DNA from: Coprinellus micaceus | Lineage: Eukaryota; Basidiomycota; Agaricomycetes; Agaricales; Psathyrellaceae | Length of the DNA stretch: 64,000 nt | Assembly (NCBI GenBank): GCA_951394405.1 | Contig: OX596339.1 | Span: 2,914,001 to 2,978,000, forward strand | Direction of reading: 5' to 3' | Part shown: positions 23,606-34,365 of the stretch, piece by piece | How positions within the stretch are numbered: position 1 is the stretch's first letter | How the letters are laid out: each line of letters opens with the position of its first letter | Program-made: the position numbers and the translations under genes | Notes under the pieces: model-generated | Seen by the model: only the letters and a program-made list of their open reading frames with translations | The model's database searches: none | What the model was told of the DNA's origin: nothing

Positions 23606-26600
23606 CTATGCTAATGGTTTGGGTTCTTTCATGGCAATCCTCGCGGCACAGGTGTTAACCAGGTCGGAGATGGGGGTCCCACCGTATTTGCCATGCTCCA
23701 ACCAGCGCTCGGTTAGCTCCCTAATGAAGCGAATGGCTCCATGGTCATCCATCGCGACCATGATGTCCTCGTACTTCAAGTGATGCACCTGATATTTCTT
23801 TAAGACCATCTCTGCCCAAACCTCGTCGCACATCTTCTTGTTCAGGTTAAATCTCCAATACTTCTCAACGTCTTGTTGGGGGAATGTAATGGCCGATCGT
23901 TTCAGCTGGAGGTGCGTCTGTTCGCTGTTTGTGGCGATTGCGACGAAATCTTCGACAGAGGTTGGCCCCTTGCGGAGTTGGATTTCGGGAGGCGTGCCTG
24001 TGCCTAAGCTCAGGAAGCACTCTACCCTCCAATGTGGGCCGTAGACGGCAGGTAGCTCGCAATAGAGCCTATAAAAGTTTGGGCATCATGGTTGGCGAGG
24101 AGGCACAAAAGAACTCACTCGAAAGACGGGTTGTTCCAACCTAGACCTCCATCGGCGTACTCGTATTTATCCTTGACAAACCTGGGGAAGTAAAATGGAG
24201 CCGCCGAAGTCGCTCTGGCCACCTCCCATATCTTCCATCCAGAACCTTCCGCCGGAGTGGTGACGCTGGCCTTGTAGTTGCGCAAGTGGACAGCTGCATT
24301 GCCGTCATCGAGTTTGCTAGTGAGCGCTGACATCACGAGCCTAGAGAAGGACCGGTCCGATCAAACTCCAATGCTTTCCCCTTCGATAACGACAATACGC
24401 ACACTTTGCATCTTGGGTTTTTATTCTTGGGATCCATCATGAGGGCGTTGGGGCTCTTCAGAATACCCTTGACGATTGACTTAATTGCGTCTTCGAGCGG
24501 CTCCGGGTTGTACACGTAGGTGCCGGTGATGTAAGCTTTAGCTGGGGTTTTGATCCACCAACCCTTGTGCCCGAAAACCTTGACTGAGATTTCATCGTAC
24601 GCCTTCTCGCACTCTTCGATCGTCATTTCCAGCCTTCCAAGCATAATAGCAATGAGACTTTGTACGCTGTCAGCAAATCTGAAAAATATTGAGGGAGCCG
24701 AGGCTACAAACCCTCCAGTGCTAGTCCCAGCGATCATATCGAAGTATTCGCAAGGTTTAATGCCCGGCTTGTTCTCGAGTATGGCAACTTTCTCCATGAT
24801 CCTTTTGAGAATGCGTAACGGGGACACGCCGCGGACCCCCCCGCCGTCTGGTTCAGTTGGTTAGGGACATTAATAGGCAAGCTATACGGGAAGGACGCAC
24901 CGAGGGACAACAGGCGAAGTGGACGTTTCTCGACTTCCTTGTACGCTGGCGGTGGGGCAAGGATTAAGTCGGCTCGAGTCTCATTCGAGAGGGTTGCGGT
25001 AGTCGCGGATGTGAAACCGAGTTTCCCGTAGAACGCCTCTATCGCCTTTTGCATTTCGGCACTACCGTCGCTGGACTCAGTCACATCGGGAAGGACCGTC
25101 GGATCGGTTTTGATCCCTGGAATGTGAGGTAGATGAGCGGGGCTCAGCGTAATGCGAACTTCGAACCACCTTCATTGCTAATACGGACGACGAGTGAGCC
25201 AGCTCTTGCATAGTTCTCCCAGCCTGGGTACTGGGCATTCACTCGGACGCCAATAGCATTTCCGGGCTAAAAGATGGGTGTGAGTTCTGGGGATTCGGAG
25301 GGCATGTAAGCGCACATGCCTTGAGCACACCCTTCAATCTAATCGCGAGCTCTCTTAAGTCTCGTAGCTCTGCGGATTTTTCGACGTGTTCCTCTGTTAT
25401 TTGGGTGTCGTACAACCGACCATTGAAATAGTGGGTAGGGTCGATCACCGACGAATCGTTAGCGTGGCTCTTCCAAACCAAGCTGACCCCGTTCTCTATT
25501 CTTGGAGTAGGATCGGACGGCGTTTCGAGGACGACAAGGTCGAACCAGCTGAAGCTCTCGCCTTGGGGGACAGCCGTCTCCTGACTCTTCTGCAAACGGG
25601 ATGAGGTGAACAGTTGAATGGATTCAAAGCGGTCGATAGTGCGTTGATCGAGAGCCTATAAGGGCGAGGAGACAATAATTAGCTAAGGTCCGGGGACACC
25701 TTCGATGACAGCGGCTCACTGGAGTTGTGAACCATATCTTGGAAACAAGCTCATTGTCTTCAGATTTGACGAAGCAACCAGTAGATGACACGATATTGTA
25801 GCACCCATCTTTAACCTGAGCAGGGAGGGTTGGAATCCTTTCAGAGGATAATGTCCAACGATAGGGAGTGAATAAATCTGGACCGGCCGTGAGCTCGAAT
25901 TAGGGCGGGTGAACTGAATAATAAATGGAAAAGCCTGCCTTCATTGATAGCCCTGGCGGTGATGGCCCCACTGTGGGCGTTATTGGTCCAGACATCGAAT
26001 CGGGCACACACTCGAACGCCCAGGAAATCTCCCTCCTAGGACCAGTCAGCATGAAGGGAAAACAAAGTGCATTGTCCGCACCTCAATGCTGACAAGTAAG
26101 TCAGAGCGACGGTCGAAGACGGCACCAAAATGGCGGGTTGGATCTTCAGCGTTTGCGAGTCGATTGCTGTGGCTCCTCCAAACGAGCTCGTGCCCATCCT
26201 TGGACTTCGGTTCGGTAGACGTCTCGTCTTTCAATATCACCAACTCGAACCACGTCCAGCTTCCAGCGAGAATGTCGTCGGCGTTGCCTTGATCACGGGA
26301 GTTGGTGTAGAGCTGAACCTGCGTAACCCGGTTACAAAAGTGGCGGTCGACGCGCCTCCGAAACCAGATCTTCGAGACGACGTCGGGGCCGGTGGCTCTA
26401 ACAGAGCAGGCGGACTCCGATTGAGCCCAGGTGACATCGCTGATACTAGACATGGGGGCTGCGAAAGGGAACTTGGATAGCTTGAGGCCCTGTGCATCCA
26501 GGATACACTTTTATAAAGAGCCAGGACGGAGAGCGCCACTGCCGGGGACAGCTGAGGGCCGACTGAACGTCCAGCATTGATCATTTTCGGGAGATAGACA

Positions 26601-26686
26601 TGGGTACTCACACAGGAAGAATTTACGAATGCTTGAGAACTGAACACGAAACGTGAATTTGGACTGTCGGAAGTGAAAACATCCAT
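23606..26686 (-). CDS. Patatin-like phospholipase with two N-terminal modules
   Basis: A predicted lipid acyl hydrolase. The C-terminal half is a patatin domain. Splicing at 24847-24897 restores the oxyanion-hole motif [14 protein letters not shown]. The nucleophile Ser is in AGTSTGG (near 24715; the GG is completed across an intron) and the catalytic Asp in [12 protein letters not shown] (near 24135). The end is [10 protein letters not shown] before the stop at 23606. Upstream, minus-strand exons from 26686 to about 25120 encode two copies of a module of about 150 residues. Each carries VSKIWF, a W-F-[DE]-L-V strand, an LVW[KR]SH block and a GVRV...NEG end. The N-terminal exon [17 protein letters not shown] is tentative; an unspliced open frame further upstream (26815-27120) might be another exon. 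The module is unrecognised and reads as beta-rich. The gene sits between two duplicated F-box genes but is itself single copy here. Confidence 0.78.
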
Positions 26687-27129
26687 GAGAGAATGGCTTC
26701 GAGTGCTACCAGCCACTACGAAGCGGTTCTGTCATTCCGCCTGCTTGCCAGTTCCTGACTGTCAGATGGAGGGATGGAATGTTTCATAAGGCGGAGGTCG
26801 GGATCGTATTGTGACTACAATTCGAGAAATTCGAGCCTTCGAAGAGGGGTCAGGGGGACATTACCGTAGGACAAGCCATTCTTTGGACGTTCGCAAACAA
26901 CATAATACCGGGCTGAATGAACCAATGATTGGGGTGAGATCAGAGTACTGACATGCCATCCCGAGTTCGTGGTCATGGGTCGAACAGGCGTGCGTGCAGG
27001 GAAGGTGAATGCCGGAGGGGAAAGGCTGATGCTGCCGAACCCCAGCGCGACGATGCCCTGGGGACTTGCTAGACGTGGGGCCAAGCCATGACACTCCGAT
27101 GCAGAACCCATATTCGTCACTCGAGGAGA
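26687..27129. other. Region upstream of the patatin gene
   Basis: This 443-bp stretch contains the presumed patatin promoter. A 101-codon minus-strand open frame (26815-27120) has no similarity to the patatin modules and is not called as a gene. The right edge marks the start of the duplicated cullin fragment. Confidence 0.45.
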
Positions 27130-27560
27130 TTGACGCGACGGTGGGATACCAAGCCTACCTCAGGAAGCATGCAGGCCTCGACTGTGGGTGCCAGCGATAC
27201 GGTTTTGACTTCAACGTTCTGGCTGTATTGACCACCAGCTGTTGCTCCCATCACCCTGGCCATCCTGACAGAGTCGTGTAGAACCTATGAGGGATTTTAT
27301 GACTCGAGACACTCGGGTCGTTGATCGGTTGGCCTGGCTTCCATCAGTAGGTAACGTAGAGCAGACGTGCGAGTGGCTTTCCACGCAAGATCCCATAATC
27401 TAAGCGTATTAAGACACGCTCTCACGATTCTGCTGTCGCTCGAGAAACTGGGTGATGACGAGCTCCTCACATACTCCGTTATTCCCTGCGCGCTTTTGCC
27501 TCCTCCCAATCCTTAACTTCTTCGGCAGCAGGAAATCAAAGAAGAAACTCTGCAGCTGTA
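27130..27560 (+). pseudogene. Decayed fragment of the cullin gene
   Basis: The sequence matches the cullin gene at about 20170-20610 at most positions. Recognisable pieces in shifting frames include VGYQAYLRKHA (parent [11 protein letters not shown]), a FDFNVLAV/TSTFW-type stretch and [11 protein letters not shown]. Also visible are ADVRVAFHARSHNLS and HALTILLSLEKLGDDELLTYS. In-frame stops and small indels break it, for example TGA in place of the parent codon in the WPYSPP region and again after RHSGR. The parent intron between GKHQ and TPTVD is missing, while the next one (after LLTYS) is still recognisable. Both the N-terminal two thirds and the neddylation C-terminus of the cullin are absent. 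It cannot encode a cullin and is a relic of the block duplication that also made F-box B. Confidence 0.85.
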
Positions 27561-27651
27561 TGTACCATCGACCGTTACACTCGGTACCCATCATGTCCCA
27601 ACTTGAAGTAATTATCAGCGACTTCGCTTGCCAGCTTCCCCACCTGTCTGC

Positions 27652-29567
27652 TCAACCCGCAGATCCTATGCGTTTCGTGAGATCAACAAATCCCCAAGGC
27701 GGAGTACTGGACGTTGTCTTTATGCCCGGGTATATTCTTTCCACGTCCAGTAACGCTCTGACAGTTGGGGAAGCTGGATGCCCTGTGTATTCCAATTAGC
27801 ACACCGAGTTCTGTGCATTACCAGGTGTAACAGTATTTACCCATTCGAACCAACGTGACTTCATTCTCACTCCTCCATTCGGTGCTAACTCGTTCGAAGA
27901 GAACGTCGAAATTATGAAGGATAGCAGCTACCCTTTTCCGCGCTCCTGCGAGGGACGCCAACTCCGACGGGGCTCGGCATAGCCGGTCCAGAGGAACATA
28001 TACCCGACTCAGCTTAATGAGTTTGGTGAGACAACGGCAAGGCAATGTGGGGAGAGTGACTCACCAGAATTTGCCATGGGTCCTGCACCGAGTGATTGTC
28101 GGACTCCAAGTACGACAGTGCCTCATCCAACCTTGAACTCGCGCTCGGCTCGTTGGGTACAGCAAAGGTATGGCACCACCAACGTCCAGTGCGCGGCTGC
28201 GGGAGGCTGGACGATGAGAGAAAGCGTGCCGTTTCCATCAGCGTGGGGTCAAGGGCGAACAGCTCGTCTGCAGGGGGGACTCTGGGACCCTCCATCCGGA
28301 GGTGTGCAGTGGCACGATCCTCTGCAGAACGAAAGATAAGGCGGACGAAGGGTACACGGCGGGTGCTTCCACCATCGCCGCGACCCGCAGCAACGCCTTC
28401 CTCTGGACGAGGTGGCGATGGCGGCGGAGCGTTTGGGAGGAGTGCGGCCCCGCGGTGTCCAGTCGAAGTGCTAAAGAGGCCTTCAAACTGACCAAGAGGG
28501 GCTGAGGAGAGATGAGCAATGAATTCTTGGAGATGGGGCAGGAATGTTGGGGAAGAGGGATATATGATATTCTGCAGCGTAGGAGGGTCCAGCCGGTCGA
28601 GCTCCAGCTTGCGTAATTGGGGGCACAAGTTGAGGAGGGGAACGTGCGGTACCACCTCGGCGTTGGACGCGATTGGGTTCCAATGCATCCCCACTTCCAA
28701 GATCCTGAGTGAGAGTGTTTCCAGTGGGCATTTCGAATGAGCTACCAGCGCTGCGATGTCGCTGATAATGCCCGGTGAAGATGACGCCACCCGTAAGTGA
28801 GCCAAGGAAGGCAGGGTAAGCCTACACAGCAGCACCTTGACAATTTCGGGCTGGAGGTAGAGATTGAGGGATGTTAGGCGAGCGACCTCCTCCCTCATAG
28901 GAAGATTGATGTTGTATGGTACCGGGAGAGCCTGTGGGCTGAGAGATCCAAAGGAGAGCGATTGAACTTGTGATCCTGGAGAAAGAGCTTCTCGAATAGC
29001 CATGGCCTGATTTGACCGCTCGACGTATTCCACGAGCTGCTTGTAAGGCGCCTTGAATGTCAGAGCTGCTGAGCATTCCAATTCGAGATGACGCAAAGAA
29101 CGTGCATGTTCGAACGCCTTGATATGACCAGCATAAGCACCCGGCGTAGTACTGGAGATTTGAAGCTTCAGGGTGTGAAGTCTAGGGAACCCATGGCTTA
29201 GGTCCTCCAGTGGCGCCATTGGGAAGTGGGGCTCAAGTCCCAGGATTTCTGCGTGCTCCCATGTGGCCGAAGAGTCGACTATCCTTCTGAGGTTGGGATT
29301 ATCTTTGTGCAGGCGACAGACCCCATTCAGCGCAAAGGAGAGTGGCCGATCGGCAGTCAGGAGTCGTCGTGGAATAGTGTTCCCGGGGGTCAAAGATATC
29401 AAGGGGAGGATGTTGAAAATCTCTGGGATAAGAAGGGCCTGAGAGTGCCACAGTTGGCACACTTCGGCAACTCTGCACGGCTGTGTAGCGAGAAGCGGTG
29501 TGGTCGGTATAACTAGGTGGTTGAATATTAGCTGGAGGATCTCGTTCGGGAGGTCGTCGATGGGCAT
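27652..29567 (-). CDS. F-box protein, paralog B
   Basis: The closest relative of F-box A, with the same exon plan. The N-terminus is MPIDDLPNEILQLIFNHLVI, followed by CRVAEVCQLWHSQALLIPEI. LRR-like strands such as TSLNLYLQPEIVKVLLCRLT are almost unchanged. The long exon ends PWQILVS. The next exon reads RVYVPLDRLCRAPSELASL to ENEVTLVRMG, and the last one PTVRALLDVERIYPG and PPWGFVDLTKRIGSAG with the stop at 27652-27654. The frame is intact with no premature stop, so it is probably functional even though the cullin part of the same duplicated block has decayed. The region after LSSAPLGQFEG (about residue 370) is more diverged and proline-rich compared with A, which may reflect changed target binding. 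Confidence 0.84.
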
Positions 29568-30030
29568 TTCTGCTATATTACGAGCCCCCTGTAATCGGTA
29601 TAAATTTCATAAGCATTGCCTTCAGGGAAGTAGACATACGCTCTCGAGTTAGCCGGTAGGGGAGTTTGGTGATGAATAGTAGGAGAGGAACAGAAGGAAT
29701 GGATGCAGCGTGGGATGGCTCGAGTGTAACTCCAGTGTTTCCAGCCATCTTTTATCAGGAGCAGTCAGACTGTGCGATTTCGTGTTTGGATCCCTAAAGG
29801 GAACAAGGCTCTCTGTGACGGAGATCAGGCGGCTCAGGAAGAATGGGTTTCGGGTTGAACGTGGGCGCTTCTTCAAGCACGAAGGTGTACGTGGGGGTAC
29901 ACTGCTTGATTGGGTCGGAGGTCTGATAAGGAATGGGCAGAGGCACAATGGCTAGGAGGCGGCCGCCGACGAATTTCGAAGGAACGCGAACGTAATTCAC
30001 CGGATGTCGTCGCTCAAGCACTAAGCTACC
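29568..30030. other. Intergenic region, F-box B promoter
   Basis: These 463 bp hold the F-box B promoter and the 3' flank of F-box C. A TATAAA-like stretch lies near 29600. No gene or repeat ends are seen. Confidence 0.5.
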
Positions 30031-31855
30031 TCATAGGTCCCGCTGATATCCTATCCGTTGGGTGAGGTCGACAAATCCCCAGGGTGGACCCCCCAACGCT
30101 GTGGTCCCGTCTAAACCGTAATTGGGATAGACACGTTCCGCGTCGAGGAGGGCGGCGAGGCTTGTAGGGGATGGTTCACCTATCAAACAGTGGTAGTGGT
30201 CAACGCAGTGTGAGAAGTGGAAGTTGATTTTGGTACGAACCACTTCGAATTAGCGTGTGTTCGTTCTCGCTCCTCCATTCTATTTTCAGCCGCTTGAGCC
30301 GCGTGTCAAGTTGATCGAGGATTATTCCCGCTCTCTCAGAGACTGTTTGTAGCGCTGCGGACTCAGAGCGCAATATCTTGTCTAATGAGACATAAACGCG
30401 GCTGAGCTGGAAAGATTGTCAGGGTTGGGCAACTGCGAGACGTTGGACGAAACGTACGAGAACCTGCCATGGGTCTTGGACGGCGCCTTGATCGGACTCG
30501 AGGAATGCGAGTGCGTTCTGCAATTTAGGGCTCGGTTTCTTCGAAGAGGAAAAGGTGTGCCACCATCGAACAGCCTCAAGACACCCTGACAAGAACCGGG
30601 TGGTCTCCTTCAGTCGCTCATCGACGTCCGCCTCCATAGCCTCTGAATTTCTGGCTCCTATTTCAAGACATTTGTGAGCCCCGACACGCTCTTGGGCGGA
30701 CGGGAATATGAGGCGAACAAAGGGTATCCTGCGGGAGTGTCCGCCAACACCGCCGTCGTTCGTCAGCATCGTCCATGTCAACCCGGGCTCGTGAGCTGTA
30801 TTCGCCGGCGCTTTGACGTGGGTGAGATGAGCGACGAATTCCCGTAGGTGTGGGAGGAAGGACGAGGATGAGGGATCCATGATCTCCTCGAATAAGGTCA
30901 CATCTAGGTTGTCTAGTTCCAAATTCCGCAGCTCTGAACATCCGTGTAAGATAGATGCGTGGTTCTCTATCGTTCGCGTGGCCTGGGCCCCTGGGGTGGC
31001 AACGCTCAGGGAGAGAGTCGTTAGAATGCATTCCGACCTTGATATCAAGCCTTGAGCGTTGTCGACTTGGTTGAGTGTGTCGGAGACGATCCTGAGGCGG
31101 TTCAAGGCGGGTAACACAAGAGGGCTGAGCAACGCGTCAAGTAGCATGGAACTGAGGTGAAGGTTGAGAGTCGTCAAGTGGGGGATGGGCTCGCTGGCTG
31201 GGTAGAGGATGAGGGGAAGCACTGCCGAAGGGAATGAGTAGTAGGATAGCGACTGGATCTTAGACTCTGGGTGAAGAACGCGACCGATGCCGATTGCGGA
31301 CGTTGACCTCTCCACGTACTCCTCTAGCTGGGTGAAAGGTGCCTTCAAGAGGATGTTGGTCGTGCACTCCAGTTCAACGCGACGCAAAGCGGGTGCAACC
31401 TCGAACGAGTAAAGGTACCCGGCGTAATCGTCTCTCCCAACGTCAAGGTTCAGCTTCAGCGTATGAAGCAGAGGGACTTTCTGGTATAGTGACGCCGAGA
31501 TGGGCCTTAGGGTGTCGATGTGCAGATCTAGGAATTCTGCGTGTCCCCACTGCTTCGACTTTTTGAAGACCTTCAGGAAGTCAGGGTGATCCTTGTGTCG
31601 GTTGGATAGGTTTCGCATTGCGAACGAGACCTCCCTCTCCGTATTCAACTCGCCCTGGAGCGTACGGAAGCTGGTGCCGAAGGACATGAGAGGCAGTGCG
31701 CAACGAATCTCAGGAATGAGAAGAGACTGGGCGCGCCAGAGCTGGCAAACCTCCGCGATCCTGCATGGTGGGTTGGCGAAAGAGGGCGATGGGGAGTTGA
31801 CGAGAATTTCGAATATTGTGAGGAGTACCTCGTTCGGAAGTTCCTCAATAGGCAT
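30031..31855 (-). CDS. F-box protein, paralog C
   Basis: The third and most diverged member of the local F-box family. It starts MPIEELPNEVLLTIFEILVN, then CRIAEVCQLWRAQSLLIPEI. The LRR-like body is shorter than in A and B (long exon about 478 codons), with strands such as LTTLNLHLSSMLLDALLSPL and ELRNLELDNLDV. It ends QDPWQVL before the intron. The following exon shows RVYVSLDKILRSESAAL and IEWRSENEHTLI, then a last exon GEPSPTSLAALLDAERVYP and PPWGFVDLTQRIG, with the stop at 30031. The exon plan is the same as in A and B, so all three share one ancestor. No cullin relic lies downstream, so this copy arose from an older or different duplication. Confidence 0.82.
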
Positions 31856-32362
31856 CTTGAGATATTTTTATCATCGCTCGGCGGTACCCGTCAGTCCTGT
31901 TCAACGACGTTCGCTATCAGCATTGGTAGCACAGCCTGGCCCTACAATCTTGAAGCGCGTACCTGCGAATAAGGGGGTATAGGCAGTTGAATTGGTGGTG
32001 GTAGTAGTCAAGAAGCAAGGGCGATATGTTGTGATGGGGTCGCTGACTGTTGCTGACTGTCACATCGGAGACGTCTCCTAAGTTGGGATTTGGGCTATCA
32101 GGTCAACTTGAACGGGAATTGTCCGGTGATAGAATACACACAGAAGGGGCTTTCCTTCGTATCGACCGGGAGCATGCTGGTCATGAACGCGGGAGGAAAA
32201 GAGGGAACCGGCAAACGCCGGCGCCTCGCAGTGTGGGAATTTCTTAATGACGCGCCTATTGGCAGTCGCGTCCTTCTTGTTCCCTTCCACTCACCTTTGG
32301 GCAACCATACCACTTCCCTCCAACCGCATTCTTGGATATACGCAAAGGAAGGGTGCAAGAAA
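31856..32362. promoter_or_regulatory. Divergent promoter region, F-box C and WLM protease
   Basis: A 507-bp intergenic space between divergent genes. An open frame continues from 32090 into the WLM protease exon, but its upstream part is not conserved. No clear TATA box is seen; CT/GA-rich stretches are present. Confidence 0.45.
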
Positions 32363-34365
32363 ATGGTGCATCTAAGACTAAACGAAACAGAGAGCAACCC
32401 AAACCACTTCATCAACTTTGTAACGGCGCTACCTTCACTTGAAGATATTCAGGAAGAATCGAGGCAACTGTTGCGCGCGCTAGCCGCGCAGGTGAAGCCG
32501 GTTATGAAAAGTCATGGTTTCTCTGTGAATAGCTTCGAAGAGGTGGGTCCTTCTCTTGATCGTCAGGAAGGGGGAATGAGAAAGCTGACGCTTGGGTGGC
32601 CGACATCCACGATAGTACGAATACAACGCCGTTTTCGCTGGAAGGAACTGGAATAATGGGGAGACTGTTGGTACGCTCAGATGTTGATCGAATTCGTGAA
32701 ATGGGGCTTGATATCCTGGGTGCTATAGAACTTGTGTTGCGAAGACCAGGCGGCGAGTTCTACCCAACGTCCTGGCTCATGAGCACACTGTGTCACGAAG
32801 TGCGTTTATCTCTATGCTGTGTAAGGCACCTGTCTGACAATGGGGGGAATCTAGCTTGCTCACATCAAGGTTCGTCGTTGCTTTCTCCCAACCTGAAAGA
32901 GTTCTGAACGGTGGCGACAGCACATGAACCATGGACCAGCGTTCCAAGCCCTCTGGAAGCAACTGCGCCTGGAGGTACGACATTTACAAGAGCGAGGGTA
33001 TTATGGAGACGGTGCGCACATCTCGAATATGTCCTGGACGCCGATACTGACGGGGTAGCGTAGGTTACTGGTCCTCAGGCCAACGCCTCGCAGATTCAGC
33101 CCGTGTATCAGGGGATGGAATTGAAGCAGGCGACTTCCCCGAATTCATGGTGCGCATCCACTTTCCCCCCATCGCCGGACCTACCTAACCTTCCTATAGT
33201 GTGGTGGAGCTCAGAAACGCACCCGACCTACTGCCCGTCGACGAAGAACAGGCGTGTCACGTGGACCGCGAAAAGAAACAGTACCTTCACTCCACACTGG
33301 TCGACAAACCGCGAAGAAAAGGAAGGCGGGTGGACGCGTGACATCGAAGTACGCTTTCGCTGGGGAGGGGAATGCCCTAGTAGGTGATGGTGAGGAAGGG
33401 AGTAAGGGAAAGAGGGCAGCAAGGTGCGCGTCCCTATTGCGTTTAGTGGCTCGGAGTTCTGATTTTCTCGTGATGAATAGCAATCGTGCAAGAGAGGAAC
33501 GCGCTCTTGCCGCCGAAAGAAGGTTACAAGCTTTATTAGGGGGTGAGCTCATCCTGGTCATACGCTTGTCCCAGTTGGTTTAACGGTGCCTATCAGCATC
33601 CTCGTCAATTCCCAAACCCAAAGAGGACGGTTCAGGTGACCAAGCGGGAGACAACTCTGAGGACGAGTTCGAGGACATCAAAGAAACAGACGCTGACCGG
33701 CGCCAGACTCTGCTATCATCAAAGACAGAAGATGACGACATGGAACTCTTGGGTGCTGGAAAGAGTTGGCAGACGTTTTTAGACGACTTCGACTTCACGC
33801 GGAGTCCAAAAACGGATAGTACGAGTACAGGGAGGGGGAAAGAGCCAGCGGTTGCGAGCGGGTCGAAGCATTTGGGCACTATTGATATCGGCTCTGAAGA
33901 CGAAGACGGGAGGGATGGGTGTGATATCCCGAGAACGTCTGGGTTGATGTCGACTGTGGGGTCCAGTGGTGCGCCAAGGTCCCAAAGGAAAGGTGACGCC
34001 CGAGGCAGTGGTAGCGGAAAGACGCAAGCGAAACGTGGTGACCCACCCTTGAGCACCGGTGCATTGGGGCTTGGGAAGCTCGTCCAGACAGAAATCGATT
34101 TCCGGCAGAAGGAATCCTTGGGGATGGCGCCTGTGAAAGGCGGGGGACGAACACTTGGGAGTGCACCCCGAAGGCCACCGTCTCCCCCTCCGATGGCTTC
34201 GAAGTGGACATGCGAACTATGCACGCTGTTTGTATCTTCCGCTTCCACGTACCGCATGGGGATTCCTCTGACATATCTCTCAAACACAGGATCAACAACG
34301 GTAGAGATAGGGCATGTGCTGTGTGCGAGACACCCAGGGATCAGGCCAACGTCCATGGACAGTAG
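32363..34365 (+). CDS. wss1: Wss1-type WLM metalloprotease with RanBP2 zinc finger
   Basis: A predicted SUMO- and DNA-linked protease for repair of DNA-protein crosslinks, as known for yeast Wss1 (SPRTN relative). The WLM domain starts MVHLRLNETESNPNHFINFV and contains YEYNAVFAGRNWNNGETVEL and LRRPGGEFYPTSWLMSTLCHE. The zinc-binding motif HELAHIKHMNH (HExxHxxxxxH) is assembled from three exons, including a 15-nt microexon at 32855-32869. Downstream lie basic nuclear-type stretches (ARRRR, AKKRK). An acidic part with IDIGSEDED could be a SUMO-interacting motif (inference). A C-terminal RanBP2-type finger, WTCELCTL then INNGRDRACAVCETPR, is restored by an intron with a GTTTGT donor, and the stop is at 34363-34365. 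The start is chosen because similarity begins there. The exon borders around 33541-33640 are not fully settled. Confidence 0.87.
32855..32869 (+). other. 15-nt microexon coding LAHIK
   Basis: It is flanked by introns 32800-32854 and 32870-32920, both GT...AG. It supplies the second catalytic-motif histidine of HELAHIKHMNH. Skipping it would keep frame but destroy the zinc site. Confidence 0.85.

Larger units (their letters stand above)
27130..29660. repeat. Second copy of the cullin-end + F-box segmental duplication
   Basis: It keeps the order and orientation of 20150-23250. After the cullin relic, the junction near 27555-27575 jumps directly to the sequence that follows the cullin stop in the parent copy (parent about 21180), showing an internal deletion. 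Similarity continues through F-box B to its promoter. Confidence 0.82.

Noticed and set aside
26815..27120. Open frame that might be a first exon of the patatin gene
   Set aside because: No similarity to the repeated N-terminal modules and no phase-consistent splice to 26686.
21302..31855. Idea that the F-box/patatin/cullin group is a functional ubiquitin or defence cluster
   Set aside because: The cullin is CUL3-like, which does not use F-box adaptors, and the grouping is explained by a local duplication.
32090..32362. Upstream in-frame extension of the WLM protease
   Set aside because: The residues before MVHLRLNE are not conserved in type and read like translated promoter; the WLM domain begins at the chosen ATG.
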